Notes: generated from the letters alone by a model not told the origin. DNA of 64,000 bases from Aulosira sp. FACHB-615 (GCF_014698045.1 NZ_JACJSE010000008.1:124001-188000), one strand, 5' to 3'. Positions 27,367-35,044 are shown, numbered from the stretch's first letter. Program-made: numbers and translations.

Positions 27367-27621
27367 TTAACCACAACGTCCTCTCATTTCGCCGTAATAC
27401 CGTTCAACATCAGAGCGGTTCATAACTTTACTGCCTTCTCGATTGAGGATGTCTTGCCCTGCCTGCTCATAACAGTTTTTACCACTACTTTTGTTGGACT
27501 CAGCGAACCTGCCAAAGATTATTAAACCAAAAAAGGGGAGGACTATAAACAACAGCAGCCAAACGTCTTTATTAACCTTGCTGAGTTTTACAAATAAAGA
27601 CTCTTTTTGAGGTTCGCTCAT
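27367..27621 (-). CDS. small single-pass membrane protein (third of three)
   Basis: Starting at the ATG at 27621 the protein has 84 residues, with one hydrophobic segment (VWLLLFIVLPFFGLIIFG) and a C-terminal soluble tail with two Cys (NCYEQAGQ and GRCG). It overlaps the preceding 55-residue gene by ATGA. A GTG nine bases earlier is possible. It might be a lysis, superinfection-exclusion or envelope-protection protein. Confidence 0.6.
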   Translation of the reverse strand: MSEPQKESLFVKLSKVNKDVWLLLFIVLPFFGLIIFGRFAESNKSSGKNCYEQAGQDILNREGSKVMNRSDVERYYGEMRGRCG

Positions 27622-27785
27622 TCCCGGCACTCCTGAATTGATTTAAACTTCCTGCAATCTTCCATATCTCTAGTCAACGGCGTATCTATACCAACTGCTC
27701 CTAGTAGGCGACAAACAACAGCAAGCCCAAGCGGAACGCCCACAATGAACCAAGCGTACTGCTGGGCGAAATATTTGATTCTCAT
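27618..27785 (-). CDS. 55-residue membrane protein (second of three)
   Basis: Reading left from the ATG at 27785 gives 55 residues: MRIKYFAQQYAWFIVGVPLG at the start, a membrane helix running through LAVVCRLL, then a polar tail ending IQECRE. Its stop overlaps the ATG of the next gene. The neighbouring 84-residue gene ends five bases upstream. The tight packing argues that it is real. Confidence 0.65.
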   Translation of the reverse strand: MRIKYFAQQYAWFIVGVPLGLAVVCRLLGAVGIDTPLTRDMEDCRKFKSIQECRE

Positions 27786-27790
27786 ACTGA

Positions 27791-28045
27791 CTACCTCGTT
27801 GCACTCAAAAAAGTGGGAAGCAGCACAGCAATAAACAAACTGAGGAAAAAACTAACTATCAACACCAAAAAGAAAGAGGCGATTATACTCAATGCAATTT
27901 TTTGGGTTAATCCCGTATTGAATTTCGCAAAGTCTTTCCTAAACTCGCTCATCTCCCTTCGCAAAGCGACCAGTTCATCAACGGCGGGATTGCTTTGCTT
28001 AGGAGGTGGAACAGACTGCAAAGGTCTTTTCTGAGGATTGGTCAC
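27791..28045 (-). CDS. tail-anchored small membrane protein (first of three)
   Basis: The 84-residue protein has a Pro-rich N-terminus, a short coiled coil (VDELVALRREMSEFRKDFAK) and a long C-terminal hydrophobic segment (IIASFFLVLIVSFFLSLFIA). This is a tail-anchor or holin-like topology. It leads three tightly packed small membrane genes. Confidence 0.6.
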   Translation of the reverse strand: MTNPQKRPLQSVPPPKQSNPAVDELVALRREMSEFRKDFAKFNTGLTQKIALSIIASFFLVLIVSFFLSLFIAVLLPTFLSATR

Positions 28046-28108
28046 GATTAATACACCACTGCGACTATTACTTAGTCAACCCAAAATCATCAAGCAAATT
28101 ACAACCTC

Positions 28109-28124
28109 ATGAAAAACTTTTCAT
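28109..28124. repeat. dispersed prophage palindrome, site 3
   Basis: ATGAAAAACTTTTCAT lies between the divergent genes starting at 28045 and 28137, in a probable promoter region. Confidence 0.8.
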
Positions 28125-28136
28125 AAACCCAAAACC

Positions 28137-28367
28137 ATGAAAATTCGAGACAGATTAAACAGACTCGCCAAAGAGTTTTATGCCCAAATGGGCCATGTAG
28201 TGAAAGATGGGTTTGATTTTTCTGCTTCCCGCCACCCTCAAGAATCAATGCGCTACCGCATGGCTGAAATCGCTTGGGAAGAGTTCATGGGCGACAGCCC
28301 TGATTACGCTGAGGACGAGGAGGACATCCAAGAAATACCTATCACTCAAAGCGATCGCGCTTCCTGA
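28137..28367 (+). CDS. small acidic hypothetical protein
   Basis: The 76-residue protein is helical with an acidic tail (DSPDYAEDEEDIQEIPI). It starts 14 bp after the palindrome at 28109. No domain is recognised. Acidic phage mini-proteins sometimes mimic DNA, but nothing proves that here. Confidence 0.5.
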   Translation: MKIRDRLNRLAKEFYAQMGHVVKDGFDFSASRHPQESMRYRMAEIAWEEFMGDSPDYAEDEEDIQEIPITQSDRAS

Positions 28368-28521
28368 AATTTCTGCCGAGAGGTAGATCGCACTGCCTCA
28401 ATTTTATTCGACCATCAACCAACACCATAAAATCCACAAACAAAAAACACCCTTCTTTCGAGTTTTCACGCCTAAGCACAATACTTACAATAAGTGAACG
28501 CAACCATCACTTATTCCGAAC

Positions 28522-28770
28522 ATGAGCTTACGAACAACACTCTCCCAGATAAAGATAAAGGCTCTATCAGATTTTACCTCTAGCTTAATTACTGACTTAG
28601 AATCTGAGGGGTTCACATTCCGCGACTTGCTCTTAGCACTAGCGGATTGGTCGGAAGATAGAAGTGATTGGCAAAAAGCTGCTTACTACCTAGAGCAGGC
28701 CGCTAATCCTCCTCAAGATCCACTCCCACAGAATCAGCAGCTAGAGCCAAAGCAATCTGAGCAAGTCTAA
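28522..28770 (+). CDS. small hypothetical protein overlapping the XRE gene
   Basis: The 82-residue protein has a helical core (TLSQIKIKALSDFTSSLITD, then FRDLLLALADWSED) and a Gln/Pro-rich end. The last 68 bases overlap the 3' end of the oppositely transcribed XRE gene. The helical N-terminal part lies outside the overlap, supporting a real gene. Confidence 0.45.
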   Translation: MSLRTTLSQIKIKALSDFTSSLITDLESEGFTFRDLLLALADWSEDRSDWQKAAYYLEQAANPPQDPLPQNQQLEPKQSEQV

Positions 28771-29056
28771 ACTGTTCTTTTACAGGCAATTTGGATGCGA
28801 TCGCCATTACATCTTCAGCTACCCGTGGTGTTGGTGTTGTGTCTGTGTCCTCTCCCGTGATTTCTGCAATCAACTGGAGTAAATTTCTACCCGTAGCATC
28901 CGCGATCGCCTTCAAATTGCCAAGGCTCGGCTCACTGTCCCCTAATTCCCAATTCCTTACAGTGCCGGGATTAACGCCTAAGTCTCTGGCAAATTTCCCC
29001 TGACTTCTATCACCCCTCGCTTCCCGAATTATCTCCGCCAGTCGCTTCCTGTTCAT
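28703..29056 (-). CDS. XRE-family helix-turn-helix repressor
   Basis: From the ATG at 29056 the protein has 117 residues. Residues 3-58 form a Cro/C1-type domain (RLAEIIREARGDRSQGKFAR, DLGVNPGTVRNWELG, PSLGNLKAIADATGRN). The C-terminal part is a short helical segment without a protease, so control would not be by RecA cleavage. It is divergent from a ribbon-helix-helix gene across a 104-bp region with two inverted repeats, which looks like the lysogeny switch. A TTG at 29068 would overlap the operator. Confidence 0.85.
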   Translation of the reverse strand: MNRKRLAEIIREARGDRSQGKFARDLGVNPGTVRNWELGDSEPSLGNLKAIADATGRNLLQLIAEITGEDTDTTPTPRVAEDVMAIASKLPVKEQFRLAQIALALAADSVGVDLEED

Positions 29057-29060
29057 CAAT

Positions 29061-29094
29061 AGGTGCAAATTCTACTTGTAAAGATTCTGCACCT
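29061..29094. promoter_or_regulatory. inverted repeat, candidate operator next to the XRE gene
   Basis: AGGTGCA (29061-29067) and TGCACCT (29088-29094) are perfect inverted copies with centres 27 bp apart, directly upstream of the XRE start codon. Confidence 0.55.
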
Positions 29095-29133
29095 TCTTGC
29101 CACATCTCACTACGCTATATATACTTAACATTA

Positions 29134-29151
29134 GACTAATAGAGTTTAGTC
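29134..29151. promoter_or_regulatory. palindromic operator candidate GACTAA-N6-TTAGTC
   Basis: An 18-bp palindrome ends nine bases before the ATG of the rightward gene at 29161, a position suited to repression of the early operon. Confidence 0.6.
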
Positions 29152-29160
29152 ATTAAGATA

Positions 29161-29364
29161 ATGAAAAACCCCAAAAGCTTTAGGTTCCCCCCTGATATCG
29201 ATGAAAAATTGCGCGAAGAGTCTGAACGAACTGGAATCCCCCAAACAGGCATCATCATCGCCGCACTTAAAAAGTGGTTTGACTACGAGGATGTCACCTA
29301 CTCAGTAAAGCTGCCCAATGGAAAAACTATTGCGACGGTGACAGCAAATGGAACGGATGATTGA
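29161..29364 (+). CDS. Arc-like ribbon-helix-helix protein
   Basis: The 67-residue protein begins NPKSFRFPPDIDEKLREESE and continues RTGIPQTGIIIAALKKWF, the Arc/MetJ-like strand-helix-helix pattern, and ends in a small beta hairpin. It is the first gene rightward of the switch, where Cro-type regulators sit. Its stop overlaps the next gene. Confidence 0.7.
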   Translation: MKNPKSFRFPPDIDEKLREESERTGIPQTGIIIAALKKWFDYEDVTYSVKLPNGKTIATVTANGTDD

Positions 29365-29674
29365 CGAAAACCAGCTTAAAGAGATTATCGAGCCGATGGT
29401 TCGCCAAATCCTCGCCGAAATGCTGGGGGTGCAGTCTACTCCCCAACCCCAGCGCCAATGGTATGACACAGACCCGGCTTACTCGCTACTAGGGCTTGAC
29501 TATTCAGACCAATTGCGTGACTTAGTACGCTCTGGGATACTGCGGATTGGAATCGAGGTACGTGATGTGAGAAGCCCCAATTCCCAAATCCCGCGCTATC
29601 AATTCCACCTCGAAAAGTGCGAATCTCGGTTACTAACCCCGCCCGAAAAGCGGCGGATCAAAAAAATTGCGTAA
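29348..29674 (+). CDS. hypothetical protein, possible winged-helix DNA binder
   Basis: This 108-residue protein has an N-terminal helix (EIIEPMVRQILAEMLG) and a segment YSLLGLDYSDQLRDLVRSGI followed by a beta hairpin with IPRYQFHLEKCESRLL. That pattern recalls excisionase/MerR-type winged helices that read a site and then the minor groove. It overlaps the preceding regulator gene. The assignment is tentative. Confidence 0.5.
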   Translation: MERMIDENQLKEIIEPMVRQILAEMLGVQSTPQPQRQWYDTDPAYSLLGLDYSDQLRDLVRSGILRIGIEVRDVRSPNSQIPRYQFHLEKCESRLLTPPEKRRIKKIA

Positions 29675-29718
29675 CCCGCCAAGGTCACGCAACCAATCTT
29701 TTACATAGACTCTAGATT

Positions 29719-31035
29719 ATGACACAAACCTTAAAACCGTGGAATCCCCACGAGATAGAGATTCCACCACATCTGATCGCCGATGATGACGGTGTAGCAA
29801 AAATCATTAGCGACTTTAATAGCAACGGTAGCATTCCCGACATCACCATCACAGAATCAGGGCAGTTGATTGATGGGGTAAATGCTCTAGAGGCTGCAAA
29901 AAGGCTAGACCAGGGCGTGATAATTGCCATTGTGACAACCGCCACCACTGAAGAGAAAATTCAAATTCAGTGGATACCAATCGAACTTCTAGACCCGCAC
30001 CCAATCAACACGCAGATATACGGCGAGAATGAGGATGTGGCGGAATTAGCTGAATCGATCGCCAAGAACGGGTTACAAGAAGTCTTCACGGTAACTCCCA
30101 ACGCTGACAGATTCACAATCATTCACGGACACAGAAGGCGGCTGGCCTGCATCAAAGCTGGACTAACAAAAGTACCAGCGAAGGTGAAAAATTTTTCAAC
30201 AAGTGAAGATGCGATCGCGGCCCTACTTTCTGGCAACGAATACCGCGAGAAATCGATTGAGCAGAAGGCCAGAGAATATTTAGCTTGGGAAGAGATTGAG
30301 AAGCAACGCGCCAAATCTCGCCAAGGACGGACAGGAGAAGGGCAAGGCACGACACGCGACATCATCGCCAAGCGCGTGGGACTGGGGAGTGGGGTCAACG
30401 CCGAACACGCGGTTGCAGCGGTCAAGGCACTGGATGAAGTCAAAGACCCGGTGAAAAAGTCGCAACTAAAAATGGCATTATCCAAGCCCAGAGGTGTGGA
30501 TGCGGCCTACAAGCTGGTGAAGCCATCAGAACAGAAACAATTCTCACGATGGATACCCAAAGAAGGCGATAAGGTTCGCATTGTCAAAGGACGGTATAAA
30601 GACAAACTAGCGACAGTTACCGTCGTTTTATCACTGTGCGCTCTTTGCCACGTTGAAGGCAATCCAGAAGCCAAGCGCGATCAGATCCCGTTCACCGATA
30701 TGGAGCTAGTTGAGGAAGTCATCAAGCCAGTTACCTCTATCCAGCAAGAAGTCAAGCAGCAGCAGAACGATTTAGGGTTGGGCAACCGCGCTCAGGTCTT
30801 ACCAGATATTAAGCGCAACACAGGCATTGCACCAGTTGAGCAGATGCAATCGAGCGCCACTAATCTCAATGTAGTCGGCGATAGTTTAGTTACCGAGGTT
30901 GCGATCGCGCTCATCAAGCTCTCTCCCAAGCAGATGGGTGAAGTGTTCGCCAAGATTGAGGATGATTTATCCACACAGCAACTAGAAGCGATCTGGCAGT
31001 CCCTACGCAACCACTTTGCACACAAGGCGGCCTGA
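29719..31035 (+). CDS. ParB-like protein with an added KOW segment
   Basis: The 438-residue protein has a ParB N-terminal domain (IQWIPIELLDPHPINTQIYG, then LAESIAKNGLQEVFTV and the CTP-binding-type IIHGHRRRLACIKAG, about residues 86-150). A helix-turn-helix-like region with ARSRQGR-type basic residues follows. Around residue 275-310 there is a KOW/NusG-like segment (PKEGDKVRIVKGRYKDKLATV) that ParB proteins do not usually carry. It may partition a plasmid-like phage form or regulate early genes. No ParA is in the window. Confidence 0.8.
   Translation: MTQTLKPWNPHEIEIPPHLIADDDGVAKIISDFNSNGSIPDITITESGQLIDGVNALEAAKRLDQGVIIAIVTTATTEEKIQIQWIPIELLDPHPINTQIYGENEDVAELAESIAKNGLQEVFTVTPNADRFTIIHGHRRRLACIKAGLTKVPAKVKNFSTSEDAIAALLSGNEYREKSIEQKAREYLAWEEIEKQRAKSRQGRTGEGQGTTRDIIAKRVGLGSGVNAEHAVAAVKALDEVKDPVKKSQLKMALSKPRGVDAAYKLVKPSEQKQFSRWIPKEGDKVRIVKGRYKDKLATVTVVLSLCALCHVEGNPEAKRDQIPFTDMELVEEVIKPVTSIQQEVKQQQNDLGLGNRAQVLPDIKRNTGIAPVEQMQSSATNLNVVGDSLVTEVAIALIKLSPKQMGEVFAKIEDDLSTQQLEAIWQSLRNHFAHKAA
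30185..30198. repeat. dispersed prophage palindrome, site 4
   Basis: TGAAAAATTTTTCA is a perfect 14-bp palindrome inside the ParB-like gene. Confidence 0.8.
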
Positions 31036-31036
31036 C

Positions 31037-31459
31037 ATGACTTACAAAACTCACTGCATCCGCTATCAAGTCGATCCAGAGCTACTCAAAGCTGGCGTGC
31101 CGATTGAGAAATTAGAAAGAAAAAATGTTCATGTCTTCCAACCGCAAATCACTCTCGAAAGCATGAATTTATTCCGCAAAACCGGACATCTAATCGACAC
31201 CTCCAAGAAATCACAATCCAAACCTGTGACTCCCTCCGCCGCGCCGCCACCGCCCTGCCGCCTCATTTCTGCTGAACCACCAGCGATTGAGGTGAGCGAA
31301 GAAAATTACCAAGCGATTTGGGGCGGCAATTCGATTGAGATTCCCTACGAAGTTTCAATCTTGGTTGGTGAAAAATTCAAAATCATCAACTACGCCACCG
31401 GACTGCACATCCAGCGCACTCTAGAAATACTCATCAATAATCGAGGGCTATTTAGATGA
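31037..31459 (+). CDS. hypothetical early protein
   Basis: From the ATG just after the ParB-like stop it has 140 residues, with a Pro-rich linker (PSAAPPPPCR) between two small domains. The second contains IWGGNSIEIPYEVSILVGEK. Not recognised. It overlaps the next gene by ATGA. Confidence 0.6.
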   Translation: MTYKTHCIRYQVDPELLKAGVPIEKLERKNVHVFQPQITLESMNLFRKTGHLIDTSKKSQSKPVTPSAAPPPPCRLISAEPPAIEVSEENYQAIWGGNSIEIPYEVSILVGEKFKIINYATGLHIQRTLEILINNRGLFR

Positions 31460-31752
31460 GTTACTGGCGTGAACAAGCAAGTGAAGCGATCGCCAAAGTT
31501 TTAGCGGATGCGATCGCTTCTGGAATGAACCTGGAAAATTTATCAGAAACCGACAAGCGCGAATTAAAAGGGCGGATAGATGCTTCCTATCCTTTCGGAT
31601 TGCGGAAAAATCACCCCTACAAAATTTGGCTAGATGAGCGCCGCAAGGTTTTCTATAGATACGGATTAGCCCAGATGCCAGCACCGAATAGAAAGCCAGC
31701 GATCGGCTGTGACAGCACAGTGCCAGGACAGTTGCAGTTATTTGATTTATGA
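31456..31752 (+). CDS. hypothetical early protein
   Basis: This 98-residue protein contains DASYPFGLRKNHPYKIWLDE, a motif repeated in small phage and cyanobacterial proteins of unknown role, and ends QLQLFDL. The QLxLFDL end resembles a clamp-binding peptide (QLxLF), so it may bind the host beta sliding clamp. It is linked by ATGA overlaps on both sides. Confidence 0.6.
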   Translation: MSYWREQASEAIAKVLADAIASGMNLENLSETDKRELKGRIDASYPFGLRKNHPYKIWLDERRKVFYRYGLAQMPAPNRKPAIGCDSTVPGQLQLFDL

Positions 31753-32126
31753 GCAACCAAACATTAGCTGCGATAATTCGCAGAATTTCGACTCTTGAGA
31801 ACGAACTCACATCGGCTGTAGAAGAGATAGACGAGTCGCTGGAGGAACGAGAGCAAGAAATTTTTAAGCCGGTAACAGAAAGCTTGCTATCTGCCGCCAA
31901 CGAGGTTGAAAACTCCCTCCGTAACTTCAAAACCACTTTCAAAGAAATTCCGATTAACCGCACCTTCGTAACTACCGGTTATGGAGTCTGGGTAAAAACA
32001 TCTCACTATGATGCCCTTCGCACTGGAACCCACGGGGCATCAACAAGCGATTCATTTAAGCCTAATACAGTAGTTTTCACTACCGAAAAGCATGAAAACC
32101 CAACTAATCACAATCCAAGCCTCTGA
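31749..32126 (+). CDS. hypothetical coiled-coil early protein
   Basis: The 125-residue protein has an acidic coiled coil (STLENELTSAVEEIDESLEE), a second helix, and a less ordered C-terminus with VTTGYGVWVKTSHYDALRTG. Not recognised. The end overlaps the next gene. Confidence 0.55.
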   Translation: MSNQTLAAIIRRISTLENELTSAVEEIDESLEEREQEIFKPVTESLLSAANEVENSLRNFKTTFKEIPINRTFVTTGYGVWVKTSHYDALRTGTHGASTSDSFKPNTVVFTTEKHENPTNHNPSL

Positions 32127-32307
32127 CGCGCCGCCGGAGTATCAGGAGGTTCTGGTTCTGGTAATGGAAATGCGATTAACACTCAGTGCGATCGCCAGCT
32201 TCATTACCACTAGAGAAGCAGCCAGCCCAATGGCTGATAGCTGGATAAAGGAGCGCCTTGAATATGTCGAGGCAAAGCTCGAAGCAGTAAACAAAGAGAT
32301 GGTTTGA
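32092..32307 (+). CDS. small helical hypothetical protein
   Basis: This 71-residue protein has a hydrophobic helix (EVLVLVMEMRLTLSAIASFI) and a C-terminal coiled coil. It is followed by a strong terminator, so it ends the first early transcript. Confidence 0.5.
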   Translation: MKTQLITIQASDAPPEYQEVLVLVMEMRLTLSAIASFITTREAASPMADSWIKERLEYVEAKLEAVNKEMV

Positions 32308-32313
32308 AATGCA

Positions 32314-32341
32314 AAAAGGCATCCGAGCAAAGATGCCTTTT
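32314..32341 (+). terminator. terminator within the early region
   Basis: AAAAGGCATC (32314-32323) and GATGCCTTTT (32332-32341) are perfect complements with an 8-base loop and T-rich end. It separates the ParB-led genes from the replication initiator. Confidence 0.85.
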
Positions 32342-32372
32342 GTAAATCTCTGATTGAATACTCCTAACAATT

Positions 32373-33857
32373 ATGACACACATAAACATACCGCGCCCTA
32401 CTAGAAACGAAAAAGGTAAAATCGTTGGCGAATTTTACCCATTGCAAAAATCGGAATTACTAGCACTAAGAAAGAGCCGATACATCTCAAGCACTGCATA
32501 CGTGCATCTAGCACTACGCTACGAGAACCCCTGGTGTGATGGCGAAATAGAAATTGATGCAGATCGCTTTTGTAAAGAGTGGGATGTGTCTCGCAGTAGG
32601 TTTTATGGGGCGATCGCTAGACTTGAAAGCGACAATGTTCTGATCACAAGCAAGGGCAAGTTTTTTTTGCTGTGGTCAAATCCCAATTTTGAGACAGATT
32701 CCCAACCTTGGGAAAATAATCCCAAAGTTGGGACAGTTATCCCAGAGTTGGGACAAGATTCCCAACCTTGGGAAAATAATCCCAACTCTGGGATTACACA
32801 ATCGCCAGAAGCCTTAACTAACAAGGCTTTCAAAAACAAAGAAATACAGACTATTCAGACTAATCCAGATTTAATTCAGACTCTTTCAGATGGGGATGGC
32901 AAAAAACAAACAAACGACGTTATAGAAAGTCTAGCCACTACGCTGTTAAATCAAAAGGAGTCTGTGCCAACAGATAAACCAACTCGTATTGACCCATTTT
33001 TCACCCGTCGCCGCAGCCCTCAAGAAATTGAATGGGACTGGGTTCCTGACGGTGAATGGAAGCTGGATGGTAAGTTGGACGCAAATTTTGTAGATTGGCA
33101 CGCTAGGCGCTGGATGCAAAAATACGGTGCGCTCGACATTCACGAAGCCCGCAAGAATGTGCGTGCTTACTATCGCAACGACCCGCGCCGATTAGCTGAT
33201 GATTGGCAGGAGTATCACGAAGCCACTTTACACAAGGCGACAAATATCGCCATTCGTCAATCCAATGGGATAAATGTCCCAGAACAGGAAAAGATGTCCA
33301 TCGTTAAACATCAAGCGGCCTTGCGCCCGTCAGGTAAATCTGTGGTGCGATCGCAATACGAAGAGGTTAAGCAGTATGTCCCGTCTGTAGATCCTGAAAA
33401 ACTTTTCATAAACTCGGAAACGGACATACCGATGATTGCAGCCGAGAAAGAAGTTGACTGGGATGTCCTTGGACAGCAAACCGAAGAATGGGAAAAAGAA
33501 CAGATTGATATTCCTGTTGACGAGTCTGGCTTTGTAGAGAATGGCGAAGCCTACAAGAATAATGTGAAAGCAGAGGATAGGGACTTTTGGGCTAATCTGC
33601 ACAATTCCAGGTCGAGTAACGTCAATCCTGCCCCCGCCACGCCAATATCTATAACCCAGTTGACTACCGCTAAATCGATGCCTACTTGGGATAGGCAGAA
33701 GGAAAAAGAACAAAAAAGAGCGCAGACTAGGGTCGAATATTGGAATAATTTGCTGGCTACTGGGATGCCTTCTGTAATGGCAGAAGCGGAGCGCCAAGCT
33801 TTGGCGGCCGGCTACCTAATCATCGATAACCAAGCTGTAAAACCGGAGTGTGAATGA
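32373..33857 (+). CDS. winged-helix replication initiator with origin iterons inside the gene
   Basis: The 494-residue protein starts with a winged-helix domain (RYISSTAYVHLALRYENPW, then WDVSRSRFYGAIARLESDNV), like lambda O and DnaD/RepA-type phage initiators. A linker at residues 103-145 is encoded by palindromic 20-bp DNA iterons. The middle has RWMQKYGALDIHEARKNVRA, and the C-terminal half is acidic and probably recruits the host helicase or loader. No helicase or primase domain is seen, so host DnaB is likely used. The role is inferred from domain plan and iterons. Confidence 0.7.
   Translation: MTHINIPRPTRNEKGKIVGEFYPLQKSELLALRKSRYISSTAYVHLALRYENPWCDGEIEIDADRFCKEWDVSRSRFYGAIARLESDNVLITSKGKFFLLWSNPNFETDSQPWENNPKVGTVIPELGQDSQPWENNPNSGITQSPEALTNKAFKNKEIQTIQTNPDLIQTLSDGDGKKQTNDVIESLATTLLNQKESVPTDKPTRIDPFFTRRRSPQEIEWDWVPDGEWKLDGKLDANFVDWHARRWMQKYGALDIHEARKNVRAYYRNDPRRLADDWQEYHEATLHKATNIAIRQSNGINVPEQEKMSIVKHQAALRPSGKSVVRSQYEEVKQYVPSVDPEKLFINSETDIPMIAAEKEVDWDVLGQQTEEWEKEQIDIPVDESGFVENGEAYKNNVKAEDRDFWANLHNSRSSNVNPAPATPISITQLTTAKSMPTWDRQKEKEQKRAQTRVEYWNNLLATGMPSVMAEAERQALAAGYLIIDNQAVKPECE
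32681..32793. repeat. six palindromic iterons, candidate phage replication origin
   Basis: Units with the consensus TCCCAANNTTGGGA begin at 32681, 32700, 32720, 32740, 32760 and 32780. The first is degenerate and 19 bp from the second, and the rest are exactly 20 bp apart. Twenty is not a multiple of three, so the periodicity is kept at DNA level and not as a protein repeat. The initiator's own gene holds the array, as in lambda O. Confidence 0.8.
32811..32895. other. AT-rich stretch beside the iterons, possible unwinding element
   Basis: It follows the iterons directly and is clearly AT-rich, with ATTCAGACT present twice (in CTATTCAGACTAAT and TTAATTCAGACTC). In lambda-type origins an AT-rich segment next to the iterons melts first. 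Confidence 0.45.
33395..33408. repeat. dispersed prophage palindrome, site 5
   Basis: TGAAAAACTTTTCA lies inside the initiator gene, in its C-terminal half. Confidence 0.8.
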
Positions 33858-34444
33858 AAGCCATCACAGTTCAAGCCCCGATCGCCTGGGCAATTCTAAA
33901 TGCCTGTATCACCAAAATCCGCCGCTTCCAGTGTGTAGAACCAGGAACAGAAGTGGCTATCCAAGTCGCAAAGTTCATGACCAAAACAGATTGTGAAAAT
34001 CTTTTCAAGAAGTTGGCATTAAATCCGCCGCCCCGCGTCCAGTTGTTCTTTGGACAGGTGATTGGGGTGGTGGAGGTTGTGCGATGCGAACAACACGAGA
34101 CAACTGCTTCTTGGGACTGGGATTTGACCAACCCCCGCCATATAGCCAGATTCCGCCACAGTGGACAGCCTTGCATTTTTGAAATCCCAGACGACTTAAT
34201 TGACTTTGACCTCTCCAAAAACCCAATCCTAGAGGAATCAGGACGTAAAACAGTGGGCAGCCCCAAAGGTGATTGGCGAGTAACTGTGTGGGCGCATCCA
34301 AAAGTAGCAGATCACTACGCCTATTCGGTTGCTCTAGCGGGTGGTGTTTTGGGCGATGGCATCCCCGGATATCCCACACTGCATGGCTGCTATGAACACC
34401 CGGAGACTGCACTACACAAGGGGATTGAGGAGGTGCGGAGATGA
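33854..34444 (+). CDS. hypothetical protein with ASCH-like N-terminus
   Basis: The 196-residue protein starts ITVQAPIAWAILNACITKIR and GTEVAIQVAKFM, the usual beginning of ASCH/PUA-like domains. Residues 60-110 hold a VIGVVEVVRCEQHE strand pair, and the C-terminal part VTVWAHPKVADHYAYSVALA is a separate segment. ASCH domains are thought to bind RNA or modified nucleotides. Start and stop overlap both neighbours. Confidence 0.6.
   Translation: MKAITVQAPIAWAILNACITKIRRFQCVEPGTEVAIQVAKFMTKTDCENLFKKLALNPPPRVQLFFGQVIGVVEVVRCEQHETTASWDWDLTNPRHIARFRHSGQPCIFEIPDDLIDFDLSKNPILEESGRKTVGSPKGDWRVTVWAHPKVADHYAYSVALAGGVLGDGIPGYPTLHGCYEHPETALHKGIEEVRR
33994..34007. repeat. dispersed prophage palindrome, site 6
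   Basis: TGAAAATCTTTTCA lies inside the ASCH-like gene. Confidence 0.75.
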
Positions 34445-34710
34445 AAATCCACCAATTGAGTGTAGAGCAAGCCAAAAGGCTTAATCTTCAGTTTTTATCC
34501 CACCTCTCAAGTGGAGGTGTCGGTAGAATGAGCGATGAAGAAAAAGCTATAACCAACGCTCTAACCGCCTTTGAAGGGATGCACTATTGGCTTAGATGGG
34601 AGCCAGAAAGAGCCAAATTATATGCGTGCGAATTTGAATTGCTTCAGCCGCAATTAGAAAAATGGCTGAGTGAATACGGTGATATCTATCTGGCGGAATC
34701 CGACGGATAA
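34441..34710 (+). CDS. hypothetical early protein
   Basis: This 89-residue helical protein contains EKAITNALTAFEGMHYWLRW. No domain is recognised. Its ATG overlaps the preceding stop. Confidence 0.55.
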   Translation: MKIHQLSVEQAKRLNLQFLSHLSSGGVGRMSDEEKAITNALTAFEGMHYWLRWEPERAKLYACEFELLQPQLEKWLSEYGDIYLAESDG

Positions 34711-34720
34711 GGAGGGGAGC

Positions 34721-35044
34721 ATGGAAATAGCAATGAGTGAATATCAATATCTGCGAATGCTGGCTTTTTTTGAATTTAGTCGCAAGATGGCAGAGCAGTG
34801 TGAACCTATCCAGCAGCAGATCAACGAAGCTTTGAAGATTGGTGATTGGGAGAGAGCATCAGAACTAGAAAATCAACGCTCTAGCATAGCGGCGGATATT
34901 TTCTGGGAGCGCGTTCGGGCTGAGGATATTATTCGCTGGCTGGAACTAGATTCAGATTTGCGGAGTAGAGGCGATAGCACTTATCCCGATGTTTTTGAAA
35001 AGATATCTGCTGGTTTTCCAATAGCGGAGGGGATGAGAATATGA
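34721..35044 (+). CDS. hypothetical early protein
   Basis: The ATG at 34721 follows GGAGGGG, a strong ribosome site, and gives 107 helical residues (FFEFSRKMAEQCEPIQQQIN and RASELENQRSSIAADIFWER). Longer in-frame starts lack such a site. Not recognised. It overlaps the next gene by ATGA. Confidence 0.6.
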   Translation: MEIAMSEYQYLRMLAFFEFSRKMAEQCEPIQQQINEALKIGDWERASELENQRSSIAADIFWERVRAEDIIRWLELDSDLRSRGDSTYPDVFEKISAGFPIAEGMRI

